A stretch of 64,000 bases of DNA from positions 1,054,001 to 1,118,000 of the forward strand of contig OY970226.1 in the NCBI GenBank assembly GCA_963714065.1, in the 5' to 3' direction. Source of the DNA: JAZKID01 sp963714065 (lineage in GTDB: Bacteria > Pseudomonadota > Alphaproteobacteria > Rhizobiales > UBA4765). This document shows, piece after piece, positions 45,303 through 53,648 of the stretch. The notes under the pieces were generated by a model. The model saw only the letters and a list, made by a program, of their open reading frames with translations. It was not told the DNA's origin and made no database searches. The translations under genes and the position numbers were made by a program. The first letter of the stretch is position 1. Each line of letters opens with the position of its first letter.

Positions 45303-46883
45303 ATGGCAACGGATTATTTTACGGCCGGCAGAGGCCCGGCGCGCAATGCTTCGCTGAAAACCGGCGCGGTTCTGGCCTATGACGATAGCGGACCTCCGCC
45401 GCATGAGGGCGAGGTTATCTGCGAAGCTGCCGCCTTTAAAGCCGACCCCGAGACCGCGGCATGGGAAAGAGTAAAAGTTAAACTTCGCACGCAGCTCGGC
45501 GAGCACGTCTATTCGAGCTGGTTCGCCAGCATGGAATATGAAGGCCTTGCTTCCGGCGCCGCGCAGCTTTCGGTGCCGACCCGCTTCCTCAAGCAATGGA
45601 TACTCTCGAATTATCGCGACAAGGTGCTGGGCGCCTGGGAAGAAGAGAACGCAGAAGTCCGCAGCATCGAGGTCAATGTGCGCGGCGCCTCGCGCTGCGT
45701 CGTGCCGCAGGCCAATACGCAGCAGAACAATACGCCTGCGCAGCGCCGCGACGGCAAAGGCGAGGGAACCATATCTACCCTTTCGGGCAAGGGCGACAAT
45801 ATCGTCGCCCTGCCGCTCTCGCGCGAGAGCGAAGACGGGCTCGGCTCTCCGCTCGACAAGCGCTATACTTTCACGAATTTCTTCGTCGGCCGCTCCAACT
45901 CGCTCGCTTTTGCGGCAGCGCAACAGGTGGCGGCCGCCAAGCAGGGCGACCCCATCGGCTTCAACCCGCTCGTCGTCCATTCCTCGGTCGGGCAAGGCAA
46001 GACGCATCTGCTGCAGGCGGTCGCACATGAAGCCCGCACACTGGGCCGCCGCGTCGTCTACCTGACTGCCGAGCGCTTCATGTATGGCTTCGTCGCCGCC
46101 ATCAAGGCGCAATCGGCGATTGCCTTCAAGGAAAACCTGCGCGGCATTCACATCCTGCTCATCGACGACCTGCAATTCCTGCAGGGCAAACATGTGCAGG
46201 CCGAATTCGGCCATACGCTGAACGCGCTTCTCGACGGCTCGCGGCAGGTCGTGGTTGCCGCCGACCGGCCGCCTTCGGAGCTCGAAAGCCTCGACGAGCG
46301 CATGCGTTCGCGCCTGTGCGGGGGTTTAACGGTCGAACTTAATCCTCCCGAAGAAGAGGTGCGCTGCAAGATCCTGCGCGCCAAGGCCGAACTGCTGCGC
46401 GACCGCTACCCGAATTTCGCGCTGCCCGAAGGCGTGATCTCCTTTGTCGCGCATCAGGTGACATCGAACGGGCGCGATCTCGACGGCGCGCTCAACCGCC
46501 TCGTCGCCCATAACCAGCTTACGCATGCTTCCCTAAACCTCGAAATGGCCGAGGAAGTGATCCGCGACCTCGTGCGCCACAAGGAGCCGAAACGCGTCAA
46601 GATCGAGGATATCCAGCGCATCGTTGCCAAACATTACAACGTGCAGCGGCAGGACCTGCTTTCGAACCGGCGCACGCATAATGTGGTAATGCCGCGCCAG
46701 ATCGCCATGTATCTGGCAAAAACACTCACCCCCCGCTCCTTGCCGGAAATCGGCCGCCGCTTCGGAGGACGGGACCACACGACCGTGCTGCACGCCGTGC
46801 GCAAGATCGAGGAACTGATCAAAACGAACACCCAGCTCGACCAAGACATCGAGCTGCTTCGCCGCCTGTTGCTTGAGACGTAA
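45303..46883 (+). CDS. dnaA: Chromosomal replication initiator DnaA
   Basis: Origin-binding AAA+ initiator of 526 residues. Domain I is at about 52-130 (WERVKVKLRTQLGEHVYSSW), followed by a linker of about 55 residues. The AAA+ domain starts at RYTFTNFFVGRSNSLA (187-202), Walker B is LLIDD at 285-289, and the arginine-finger region is DERMRSRL. Domain IV ends with GGRDHTTVLHAVRKIEEL, the DnaA-box-binding signature. Walker A reads HSSVGQGKT (226-234), where GG is usual in place of SS. A 50-residue N-terminal tail precedes domain I. Strong terminators follow. Confidence 0.96.
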   Translation: MATDYFTAGRGPARNASLKTGAVLAYDDSGPPPHEGEVICEAAAFKADPETAAWERVKVKLRTQLGEHVYSSWFASMEYEGLASGAAQLSVPTRFLKQWILSNYRDKVLGAWEEENAEVRSIEVNVRGASRCVVPQANTQQNNTPAQRRDGKGEGTISTLSGKGDNIVALPLSRESEDGLGSPLDKRYTFTNFFVGRSNSLAFAAAQQVAAAKQGDPIGFNPLVVHSSVGQGKTHLLQAVAHEARTLGRRVVYLTAERFMYGFVAAIKAQSAIAFKENLRGIHILLIDDLQFLQGKHVQAEFGHTLNALLDGSRQVVVAADRPPSELESLDERMRSRLCGGLTVELNPPEEEVRCKILRAKAELLRDRYPNFALPEGVISFVAHQVTSNGRDLDGALNRLVAHNQLTHASLNLEMAEEVIRDLVRHKEPKRVKIEDIQRIVAKHYNVQRQDLLSNRRTHNVVMPRQIAMYLAKTLTPRSLPEIGRRFGGRDHTTVLHAVRKIEELIKTNTQLDQDIELLRRLLLET

Positions 46884-46899
46884 GCGCGGCGCGACCCAA

Positions 46900-46936
46900 A
46901 CGGGAGTGGGGATTTTTCATTCCCGCTCCCGTTTTT
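46900..46936 (+). terminator. Rho-independent terminator of dnaA
   Basis: A 13-bp stem (46900-46912 with 46920-46932, two wobble pairs) is followed by TTTTT, 17 bases after the dnaA stop. dnaA and dnaN are therefore likely to be separate transcription units. Confidence 0.85.
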
Positions 46937-46982
46937 AAGTTTTTCCTGGGGCAGGCCTGCCTGCCTTTGTATTTTCGACTGC

Positions 46983-47018
46983 AAAAGCGGGGCTTAAAAA
47001 CCCCGCTTTTGTTTTTTT
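46983..47018 (+). terminator. Second rho-independent terminator between dnaA and dnaN
   Basis: AAAAGCGGGG and CCCCGCTTTT pair perfectly around an 8-base loop and are followed by G and seven T. The 5' A-run allows function in both directions. Confidence 0.85.
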
Positions 47019-47035
47019 AAGCCCTAATCCCGCTC

Positions 47036-47088
47036 ATTCCCGCGAAAGCGGGAATCTAAAAATATCAAGACCCCCGCCTTCGCGGGGG
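47036..47088. repeat. REP-like palindromes between dnaA and dnaN
   Basis: Two adjacent hairpins: ATTCCCGC-gaaa-GCGGGAAT (47036-47055) and CCCCCGC-cttc-GCGGGGG (47071-47088). A further 9-bp inverted pair GAGCAGCAA/TTGCTGCTC spans 47090-47141. The first palindrome recurs downstream of recF. Together with the terminators these fill the 322-base gap; no gene is seen. Confidence 0.7.
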
Positions 47089-47205
47089 TGAGCAGCAATT
47101 CAAAATGGGCAATCTCTTAATTCTTGTTGCGTTTGCTGCTCATTTTGGGCACAAAAGGAGGTCCATAGGCCTTAAACTAGGCCTTTAGCAAAATGGACCC
47201 AATCC

Positions 47206-48324
47206 ATGCGCGTGACATTAGAGCGGGCAGCCCTTCTCAAATCCCTCTCCCACCTTCATCACGTGGTCGAGCGGCGGAATACCATTCCGATCCTGGGCAA
47301 TGTGCTGCTGCGGGCCAAAGGCAAGGAAGTCGAGCTGAAGGCCACCGATCTCGACATCGAGGTCACCGAAACCATCACCTGCGACGTGCAGCAGGCGGGT
47401 GCTACCACCATTCCGGCGCATTTGTTGTACGACATCGTCCGCAAGCTGCCGGAGGGCGCGCATGTCAGCCTCGATCTCGGCGCCGACCAGAACTCGCTGA
47501 CGCTGAAAGCCGGCCGCTCGCGCTTCCAGTTGCAGATCTTGCCCGAGGCCGATTTCCCCGATCTTTCGGCGGGCGAATTTCCCTTCCGCTTTTCCCTTCC
47601 TGCCGACACGCTGAAAAAGCTGATCAACAAAACGCAGTTTGCCATTTCCACCGAAGAGACGCGCTATTATCTCAACGGCATCTACCTGCATCCGCACACC
47701 AATGGCAAAACCGAAACTTTGCGCGCCGTTGCCACCGACGGCCATCGCCTCGCCATGGTCGAGCTGCCGGCGCCGGACAACACGAAGGATATGCCGGGCA
47801 TCATCATCCCGCGTAAAACGGTCGCCGAGCTGCAGCGCCTGCTCGACGATATCGCCGACGATGTCGACATACAGGTCTCGAGCTCGAAAATCCGCTTCAC
47901 GCTCGGGCCGGTCATTCTCACCTCCAAGCTGATCGACGGCACTTTCCCCGATTATGCACGCGTCATTCCGGCCAATAACGACAAGGAGCTGGACGTGAAT
48001 TGCGCGCAATTCTCGCAGGCGGTCAGCCGCGTTTCCACCATCTCTTCGGAGCGCGGGCGCGCCGTGAAACTGACGATCAACAACAGCAAGGTCATTTTCA
48101 CCGTCACCAATCCCGATTCCGGCCTTGCCACCGAGGAGATCGAAGCGAAATATGACGACAGCGCGCTCGATATCGGCTTCAACTCGCGCTATCTGCTGGA
48201 AATCGCCGAGCGCATCGACGGCGACAATGTCATCTTCAAGCTTTCCGATCCCGGCTCGCCGACGCTGATCCAGGACAATGCGCAGCAGAACGCGCTTTAT
48301 GTGCTGATGCCGATGCGGGTGTAA
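47206..48324 (+). CDS. dnaN: DNA polymerase III sliding clamp beta
   Basis: Ring-shaped processivity clamp, 372 residues. The N-terminus MRVTLERAALLKSLSHLHHVVERRNTIPILGNVLL is canonical and fixes the start at 47206. Later blocks include AISTEETRYYLNGIYLH, TDGHRLAMVELPAP and the C-terminal YVLMPMRV. No Shine-Dalgarno lies at the usual distance; a strong AGGAGGT occurs 44 bases further upstream. DUF805 follows after 3 bases and recF after that. Confidence 0.98.
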   Translation: MRVTLERAALLKSLSHLHHVVERRNTIPILGNVLLRAKGKEVELKATDLDIEVTETITCDVQQAGATTIPAHLLYDIVRKLPEGAHVSLDLGADQNSLTLKAGRSRFQLQILPEADFPDLSAGEFPFRFSLPADTLKKLINKTQFAISTEETRYYLNGIYLHPHTNGKTETLRAVATDGHRLAMVELPAPDNTKDMPGIIIPRKTVAELQRLLDDIADDVDIQVSSSKIRFTLGPVILTSKLIDGTFPDYARVIPANNDKELDVNCAQFSQAVSRVSTISSERGRAVKLTINNSKVIFTVTNPDSGLATEEIEAKYDDSALDIGFNSRYLLEIAERIDGDNVIFKLSDPGSPTLIQDNAQQNALYVLMPMRV

Positions 48325-48327
48325 TGC

Positions 48328-48702
48328 ATGCCGGAATTTTCCTGGCTGGATTTTTTATTTTCCTTTCAAGGCCGCGCAAGCCGGTCGCAATACTGGCTCA
48401 GATATGTTCTGCCATTCACCCTTCTCTTTGGCATTATAGCCATGATTTATTATTTCGTATTTGGCGGCTATGATCCGCCTAATGTTTTAAGTTTCGATGA
48501 CCTCTTATTGATTTTTACGCTTGTGACGGCATGGCCGGGCTTGGCCGTGAATATCAAGCGCCTTCACGATCGAAATCGCACCGGCTGGTTCCTTCTTCTG
48601 GGATTAATTCCGCTTCTCAATATATGGATGCTCGTCGAGCTCTATTTTCTTCGCGGAACTATTGGCGAGAATAGATTTGGGCCGGATCCGGCAGCTATTT
48701 AA
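48328..48702 (+). CDS. DUF805 family small membrane protein
   Basis: 124 residues with three to four hydrophobic segments. The family pattern is LFSFQGRASRSQYWLRYVLP at the N-terminus and AVNIKRLHDRNRTGWFLLLGLIPLLN in the second half, closing with GENRFGPDP. Function is unknown. It lies 3 bases after dnaN and 44 before recF, an unusual insertion into the dnaN-recF pair, and its composition is slightly AT-richer. Confidence 0.92.
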   Translation: MPEFSWLDFLFSFQGRASRSQYWLRYVLPFTLLFGIIAMIYYFVFGGYDPPNVLSFDDLLLIFTLVTAWPGLAVNIKRLHDRNRTGWFLLLGLIPLLNIWMLVELYFLRGTIGENRFGPDPAAI

Positions 48703-48746
48703 AATCCTTATTTCCGCTTCCGCGAAAATAGCCATATAAGTCGCAT

Positions 48747-49928
48747 ATGATTACTGCCCCAATTCATTGCTCGCCCCTCTCCGCGCGAGCGGCCCCTCTC
48801 CGCGTCGTTGAGTTGCGCCTATCGCATTTCCGCAATTACGCTTCCGCGGAACTTTGCGTTGACAATAACATCATCGTGCTCACCGGCGCGAACGGCTCGG
48901 GTAAGACCAATCTGCTGGAAGCGCTCTCGCTGCTGACGCCGGGGCGGGGATTGCGGCGAGCCGATCTCAATGAAGTCGGCCACAGCGCCGGCCCCGGAAG
49001 CTGGGCGGTGGCTGCCAAACTCGATGTCAATGGCAATGAACTGAACATCGGCACGGGTTTGCGCGCGCTTTCGCAAGACGAAAGCCCGCAACGTGAAGTA
49101 CGTATCAACGGCGCAACCGCCGCCAGAACTTCTGCGCTTTCCGATCATGTCAGCGCGCTGTGGCTGACACCGGAGCATGACGGGCTTTTTCGCGGACCTG
49201 CGGGAGACCGCCGCCGCTTCATCGACCGCCTGACCATTGCGCTCGACCCTTCGCACAGCACGCGCGTGTCTGCGCTCGAAAAATTATTGCGCTCGCGCAA
49301 CCGCCTGCTTGCCGAGCCGCAAAGGGACGACAAATGGCTGGACGCGCTAGAGCACGAGCTGGCCGAGATGGCTATTTCCGTGAGCGCGGCGCGCCTTGCG
49401 CAAGTGGAGAGTTTGCAGGCCAGCATTTTTGAACACCAGAGCCCCGCCTCGCCTTTTCCCTACGCCGTGCTGCATTTAAGCGGCGAGATCGAGGACAGCT
49501 TGCGCACACAGAAAAGTGTTGCGGCGGAAGACCGTTATCGCGAGATTTTACGACAGACGCGCAGCGTGGACACCGCCTCGAACCGCACCACGCGCGGCGC
49601 GCATGTCAGCGACTTGTCTGTCGAGCATGGACCAAAGGCGATTGCGGCGGAACGTGCCTCGACAGGCGAGCAGAAAGCGCTTCTGGTCGGCCTCATTCTC
49701 GCACAGGCACGGCATGTGTCTGAACATCGCGGCGTGACCCCGCTGCTGCTGCTCGACGAAATCGCAGCCCATTTCGACAGCATTCGCAGAGCTGCCCTTT
49801 ACGACGAGCTTGAAAAACTGGGTGCGCAGGCCTGGCTGACGGGCACCGACCCCGAAATGTTCGCAACACTTTCCGGCCGCGCCGCTTTCGTGGACGTGGC
49901 GAATGGGAATTTAAGAATGGTGGCATAA
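48747..49928 (+). CDS. recF: DNA replication and repair protein RecF
   Basis: SMC-like ATPase that helps load RecA at gaps with RecO and RecR. 393 residues. LRLSHFRNYASAEL opens the domain, Walker A GANGSGKT is at 47-54, and further down come FIDRLTIALDPSH and the signature STGEQKALLVGLILAQAR, then Walker B LLLLDEIAAHFDS. An extra N-terminal stretch (MITAPIHCSPLSARAAP) precedes the domain, so a later start is possible. Confidence 0.95.
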   Translation: MITAPIHCSPLSARAAPLRVVELRLSHFRNYASAELCVDNNIIVLTGANGSGKTNLLEALSLLTPGRGLRRADLNEVGHSAGPGSWAVAAKLDVNGNELNIGTGLRALSQDESPQREVRINGATAARTSALSDHVSALWLTPEHDGLFRGPAGDRRRFIDRLTIALDPSHSTRVSALEKLLRSRNRLLAEPQRDDKWLDALEHELAEMAISVSAARLAQVESLQASIFEHQSPASPFPYAVLHLSGEIEDSLRTQKSVAAEDRYREILRQTRSVDTASNRTTRGAHVSDLSVEHGPKAIAAERASTGEQKALLVGLILAQARHVSEHRGVTPLLLLDEIAAHFDSIRRAALYDELEKLGAQAWLTGTDPEMFATLSGRAAFVDVANGNLRMVA

Positions 49929-49943
49929 TTTTTAACACCGCAC

Positions 49944-49999
49944 ATTCCCGCACTCGGATAACGCTTTCGGCGTTTCCGAGCACAAACTCCAGCGGGAAT
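49944..49999. repeat. Nested palindrome downstream of recF, variant of the 47036 repeat
   Basis: Outer arms ATTCCCGC and GCGGGAAT (followed by CTAAAT, as in the copy at 47036) enclose a second stem CTCGGA/TCCGAG and a third AACGC/GCGTT. It looks like the same repeat with an extra hairpin inside. It lies 15 bases after the recF stop and may also act in termination. Confidence 0.65.
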
Positions 50000-50087
50000 C
50001 TAAATCCGCAGGCTTGGCCTGATGTTGAAAATCTACACTCCCACTTTCGTAGGAATGAATGGATTTAGATTGGAAATAACAAAGGAA

Positions 50088-50519
50088 TTATTTCTCTTTC
50101 TCGATCTGAGTTTCTGCTCTGTCAATTAGCCCCTTAACTTTAAGCTCGAGATCCTTGTCTTCGTCAAATCGACCTTTTAATTCAGCGCCTTTGGCTGTAA
50201 AGCTAAGTCCAATTTTTATAACCTCCGCTAAAAAGCTAGACTGATCCAGCCCTTTAACCAATTGTGCAAATTCGCTTGAATTAGGATGATGCCTGAAAGC
50301 TTCCTTAGCTAACTTCAACAGTTCTATTTTCAAATCGATAATTTCTTTTATAGCCTCATCTTCTGTTAGTGTCTTTGCGTACTCTAATACGGCCCGTTTT
50401 TTAGCGAAGTCTTGTTTGCTATGCGCAAGAACAGCGGAGAGAAAACCATTATATGCGGTATCCTTCAGCGGCTCAGTAGGAAGCCGAAGCGGTAAGGCTG
50501 GGCCAACTTGAATATTCAT
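50088..50519 (-). CDS. Hypothetical helical protein between recF and gyrB
   Basis: 143 residues, almost fully helical and charged (KRAVLEYAKTLTEDEAIKEII...), with a C-terminal part rich in Lys/Glu (DKDLELKVKGLIDRAETQIEKEK). No signal peptide, membrane helix or known domain. A purine-rich GAGGACTAGGAA precedes the ATG at 50519. It is AT-rich and transcribed against recF and gyrB. Orphan of unknown function. Confidence 0.68.
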   Translation of the reverse strand: MNIQVGPALPLRLPTEPLKDTAYNGFLSAVLAHSKQDFAKKRAVLEYAKTLTEDEAIKEIIDLKIELLKLAKEAFRHHPNSSEFAQLVKGLDQSSFLAEVIKIGLSFTAKGAELKGRFDEDKDLELKVKGLIDRAETQIEKEK

Positions 50520-50764
50520 TTCCTAGTCCTCTGTTTCAGATTTGACGGCAGCTTGCGTTTACTGACACAACGTTTGTCTTACACCTAATCTGAGGCTCAG
50601 CAGCACATAAAAACTCATCCATGAATCAATTTTCAGCCGCCTCGCCAAAACTCCGATTTATGCTCATATAACTTATTGATATTGCTATTTTTTTCTTGCC
50701 TTGCCAGAAGCGGTTCCGCATGGTTTTGTAGGTATAGAAGTCGGCGCTTGCTTAACCCTTCAGC
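50520..50764. other. Non-coding stretch upstream of the orphan gene and gyrB
   Basis: Holds no credible gene on either strand. It includes AT-rich sequence near 50660-50700 and should carry the divergent promoters of the orphan gene and gyrB, which I could not define. Confidence 0.35.
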
Positions 50765-50839
50765 GTCATTGCCGGGCCCGACCCGGCAATCCATCTTTTA
50801 TCAAAAATGATGGATGCGCGGGTCAAGCCCGCGCATGAC
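50765..50839. repeat. BIME-like pair of inverted REP units before gyrB
   Basis: Unit 1 (50765-50795) and unit 2 (50809-50839) each form a GC-rich hairpin and are near reverse complements of each other (GTCAT...CATC against GATG...GAC). The type with a pyrimidine-rich GTCAT start and CCATC end is common as dispersed repeats in alphaproteobacteria. It lies 48 bases before the gyrB start. Confidence 0.75.
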
Positions 50840-50887
50840 AGTAGGGAGTATAATCGAGTGCTGTTCTTGGAAAAGATGATTTTATAG

Positions 50888-53317
50888 ATGGCTGAACCGC
50901 TTACCGCCCAACGTTCCGAAGATGATTATAGCGCCTCCAGCATCAAGGTCCTCAAAGGCCTCGATGCAGTGCGCAAGCGCCCCGGCATGTATATCGGCGA
51001 CACCGACGACGGCTCGGGCCTGCACCACATGGTGTACGAAGTCGTCGACAACGCGATCGACGAGGCGCTAGCCGGGCATGCGACGGAAGTTTCCGTCACG
51101 CTGAATGCCGACGGCTCCTGCACGGTGCGCGACAATGGCCGCGGCATCCCCACCGACATCCACCCGCAGGAAGGTGTGTCTGCCGCCGAAGTGATCATGA
51201 CGCAACTGCATGCGGGCGGAAAATTCGACCAGAATTCCTACAAGGTTTCCGGCGGCCTGCACGGCGTCGGCGTGTCGGTGGTCAACGCGCTCTCGTCTTC
51301 GCTGAAACTGACCATCTGGCGCGACAGCAAGCAGTTCGAAATCAATTTCGCGGACGGTGTCGCGACAGCGCCGCTGAAACAGGTGGGCACCACCGAAGGC
51401 AAGCGCGGCACGGAAGTAACCTTTCTGCCGTCCACGCAAACCTTCACCATGGTGGAGTTCGATTACAAGACGCTCGAGCACAGATTGCGCGAGCTGGCTT
51501 TCCTCAATTCCGGCGTGCGCATCGTTCTCACCGACGCGCGGCATGCCGAGATCAAGACCGATGAGTTGATGTATGAAGGCGGGCTTGAAGCTTTCGTGCG
51601 CTATCTCGACCGCACCAAGACGCCCTTGATCCCGGCACCCATCATGATGACGGCCACGCGCGACGGCATCACGGTGGAATGCGCGCTGCAATGGAACGAC
51701 GGCTACCATGAAACGGTTCTCTGCTTCACCAACAACATCCCGCAACGCGACGGTGGCACGCATCTGGCCGGCTTCCGTGGCGCGCTGACGCGGCAGGTCA
51801 CCGGCTATGCCGAAAGCTCGGGCATTTCGAAAAAAGAAAAAATCGATCTCACCGGCGACGATTGCAGAGAGGGCCTCACGGCCGTTCTTTCCGTGAAAGT
51901 GCCGGACCCGAAATTTTCTTCGCAAACCAAAGACAAGCTTGTCTCTTCCGAAGTGCGGCCTGTCGTCGAAGGCCTCATGAACGAAGCGCTGAATAGCTGG
52001 TTCGAGGAGCACCCATCCGAGGCAAAAACCATTGTCGGCAAAGTGATCGAGGCGGGCGCGGCGCGCGAGGCGGCTCGCAAGGCGCGCGAATTGACACGCC
52101 GCAAGGGCGCGCTCGACATCAACTCTCTGCCCGGCAAGCTTGCCGACTGCCAGGAACGCGACCCCGCAAAATCCGAACTTTTCATCGTCGAGGGTGATAG
52201 CGCCGGCGGCTCGGCCAAACAGGGTAGAGCTCGCGAATATCAGGCCGTGCTGCCGCTGCGCGGAAAAATCCTGAACGTCGAGCGTGCGCGTTTCGACAAG
52301 ATGTTATCTTCTCAGGAAATCGGCACGCTGATCACGGCGTTAGGTACCGGCATCGGGCGCGACGATTTCAATGTCGAGAAGCTACGCTATCACAAGATCA
52401 TCATCATGTCGGACGCCGATGTCGACGGCTCGCATATCCGAACCCTGCTGCTCACCTTCTTCTATCGGCAGATGCCGCAGGTCATCGAGCGCGGGCATCT
52501 CTTCATCGCGCAGCCGCCGCTTTACAAGGTAGTACGCAATAAAAAGGAAGAGTACATCAAGAACGAGCGCGCCTTCGAGGAATTCCTGATCTCGGGCGGG
52601 CTTGAAGGCACGGTGCTCGCGCTCGGCAATAGCGAGCAGCGCGCGGGGGCCGATCTCGAAGCCGTCGTGGCCGATGCGCAAAAGGCACGGCAAATCCTGG
52701 CAGGCCTGCACACGCGCTATCCAAGATCCCTTGTGGAGCAGGCGGCGATTGCCGGCGCACTCACCCCTGCTTTGCTCGACGACCTGAACAATGCGCGCGC
52801 CGCCGCCGATTATATCGTCAAGCGCCTCGACAGCCTCTCGGACGATCTTGAGCGCGGCTGGCAGGCGGAAGTTTCCATCACCGGTTATGTTTTCCGTAGA
52901 GAGCTGCGCGGCGTGCCCGAAGTTTACGAGATCGACCTTGCCCTGCTCAACTCGGCGGAAGCGCGCAAGCTGGACGGCATGGCGGCACACCTGCAGGAAA
53001 TTTACGCAAAGCCCGCAAGTTTCCGCCGCAAGGACGGCAGCGCGCAAGCCATCCACGGCCCGCTCGACCTGATGGCAACCATTCTCGATACCGGCCGCAA
53101 GGGCTTGACCCTTCAGCGCTACAAAGGCCTCGGCGAAATGAACCCGGAGCAGCTTTGGGAAACCACGCTCGACCGCGAGGTGCGATCCTTATTGCAGGTG
53201 AAGATCGGCGCCATCGACGAGGCCGACGACGTATTCTCGAAACTGATGGGCGACCTTGTCGAGCCGCGCCGCGATTTCATCGTCGAAAACGCGCTGGACG
53301 CCAGCGTGGATGTGTAA
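50888..53317 (+). CDS. gyrB: DNA gyrase subunit B
   Basis: ATPase subunit of DNA gyrase, 809 residues. The GHKL domain shows EVVDNAIDEALAGHA, DNGRGIPTDIHP and GLHGVGVSVVNALS. The TOPRIM domain has EGDSAGGSAKQGR (following the QERDPAKSEL segment) and SDADVDGSHIRTLLL. The C-terminal tail has QRYKGLGEMNPEQLWETT. The start is the ATG at 50888. It stands apart from recF because of an orphan gene and REP units between them. Confidence 0.98.
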   Translation: MAEPLTAQRSEDDYSASSIKVLKGLDAVRKRPGMYIGDTDDGSGLHHMVYEVVDNAIDEALAGHATEVSVTLNADGSCTVRDNGRGIPTDIHPQEGVSAAEVIMTQLHAGGKFDQNSYKVSGGLHGVGVSVVNALSSSLKLTIWRDSKQFEINFADGVATAPLKQVGTTEGKRGTEVTFLPSTQTFTMVEFDYKTLEHRLRELAFLNSGVRIVLTDARHAEIKTDELMYEGGLEAFVRYLDRTKTPLIPAPIMMTATRDGITVECALQWNDGYHETVLCFTNNIPQRDGGTHLAGFRGALTRQVTGYAESSGISKKEKIDLTGDDCREGLTAVLSVKVPDPKFSSQTKDKLVSSEVRPVVEGLMNEALNSWFEEHPSEAKTIVGKVIEAGAAREAARKARELTRRKGALDINSLPGKLADCQERDPAKSELFIVEGDSAGGSAKQGRAREYQAVLPLRGKILNVERARFDKMLSSQEIGTLITALGTGIGRDDFNVEKLRYHKIIIMSDADVDGSHIRTLLLTFFYRQMPQVIERGHLFIAQPPLYKVVRNKKEEYIKNERAFEEFLISGGLEGTVLALGNSEQRAGADLEAVVADAQKARQILAGLHTRYPRSLVEQAAIAGALTPALLDDLNNARAAADYIVKRLDSLSDDLERGWQAEVSITGYVFRRELRGVPEVYEIDLALLNSAEARKLDGMAAHLQEIYAKPASFRRKDGSAQAIHGPLDLMATILDTGRKGLTLQRYKGLGEMNPEQLWETTLDREVRSLLQVKIGAIDEADDVFSKLMGDLVEPRRDFIVENALDASVDV

Positions 53318-53474
53318 TTAAAAATTATACCGCTGCGTACTTATGGTTAACCAATCCTAAACGACATCTTAACAATCTCTTTCCGCGTTAAGCCTGTTTG
53401 GTGTTCTTTCTTTCTTTTTCTAAACAAAGTGTTACTTTAATCGAAGGTAAAAAGTTTATTTTGAGATTTTAAGA

Positions 53475-53636
53475 ATGTCTGTTGTTGGTACACAAATTGT
53501 TGGAGAACTTGGCGCTTCTCTCCCCGCAGGGGCCCGGTTCGAACCAGTGCTCGGCGAAAGACGCCGCGAAATGAGCGCTGCCGCCGCAGACATCATTCAA
53601 AAATTCGAACTCAGTAAATTTGACGAAAAATATTGA
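53475..53636 (+). CDS. Possible small protein (53 residues) downstream of gyrB
   Basis: Reads MSVVGTQIVGELGASLPAG and ends IIQKFELSKFDEKY, with an ATG preceded by AAGA and a tandem stop TGATAA. It ends 12 bases before the next small gene, so both may be one unit. No family is known, and such a short frame could be chance; the AT-rich upstream 157 bases contain TTTAATCGAAGG-like promoter-friendly sequence. Confidence 0.4.
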   Translation: MSVVGTQIVGELGASLPAGARFEPVLGERRREMSAAAADIIQKFELSKFDEKY

Positions 53637-53648
53637 TAAGGCCCGGAA

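Noticed and set aside
45246..46214. 322-codon minus-strand frame opposite dnaA
   Set aside because: Antisense of dnaA with no motif; frame openness follows from codon bias.
46900..47141. CRISPR-like array in the dnaA-dnaN gap
   Set aside because: The repeats are unequal palindromes and terminators, not direct repeats with regular spacers.
47193..47816. 207-codon frame overlapping dnaN, beginning at an ATG 13 bases earlier
   Set aside because: It is a +1 shadow of dnaN; the clamp sequence is in the other frame and intact.
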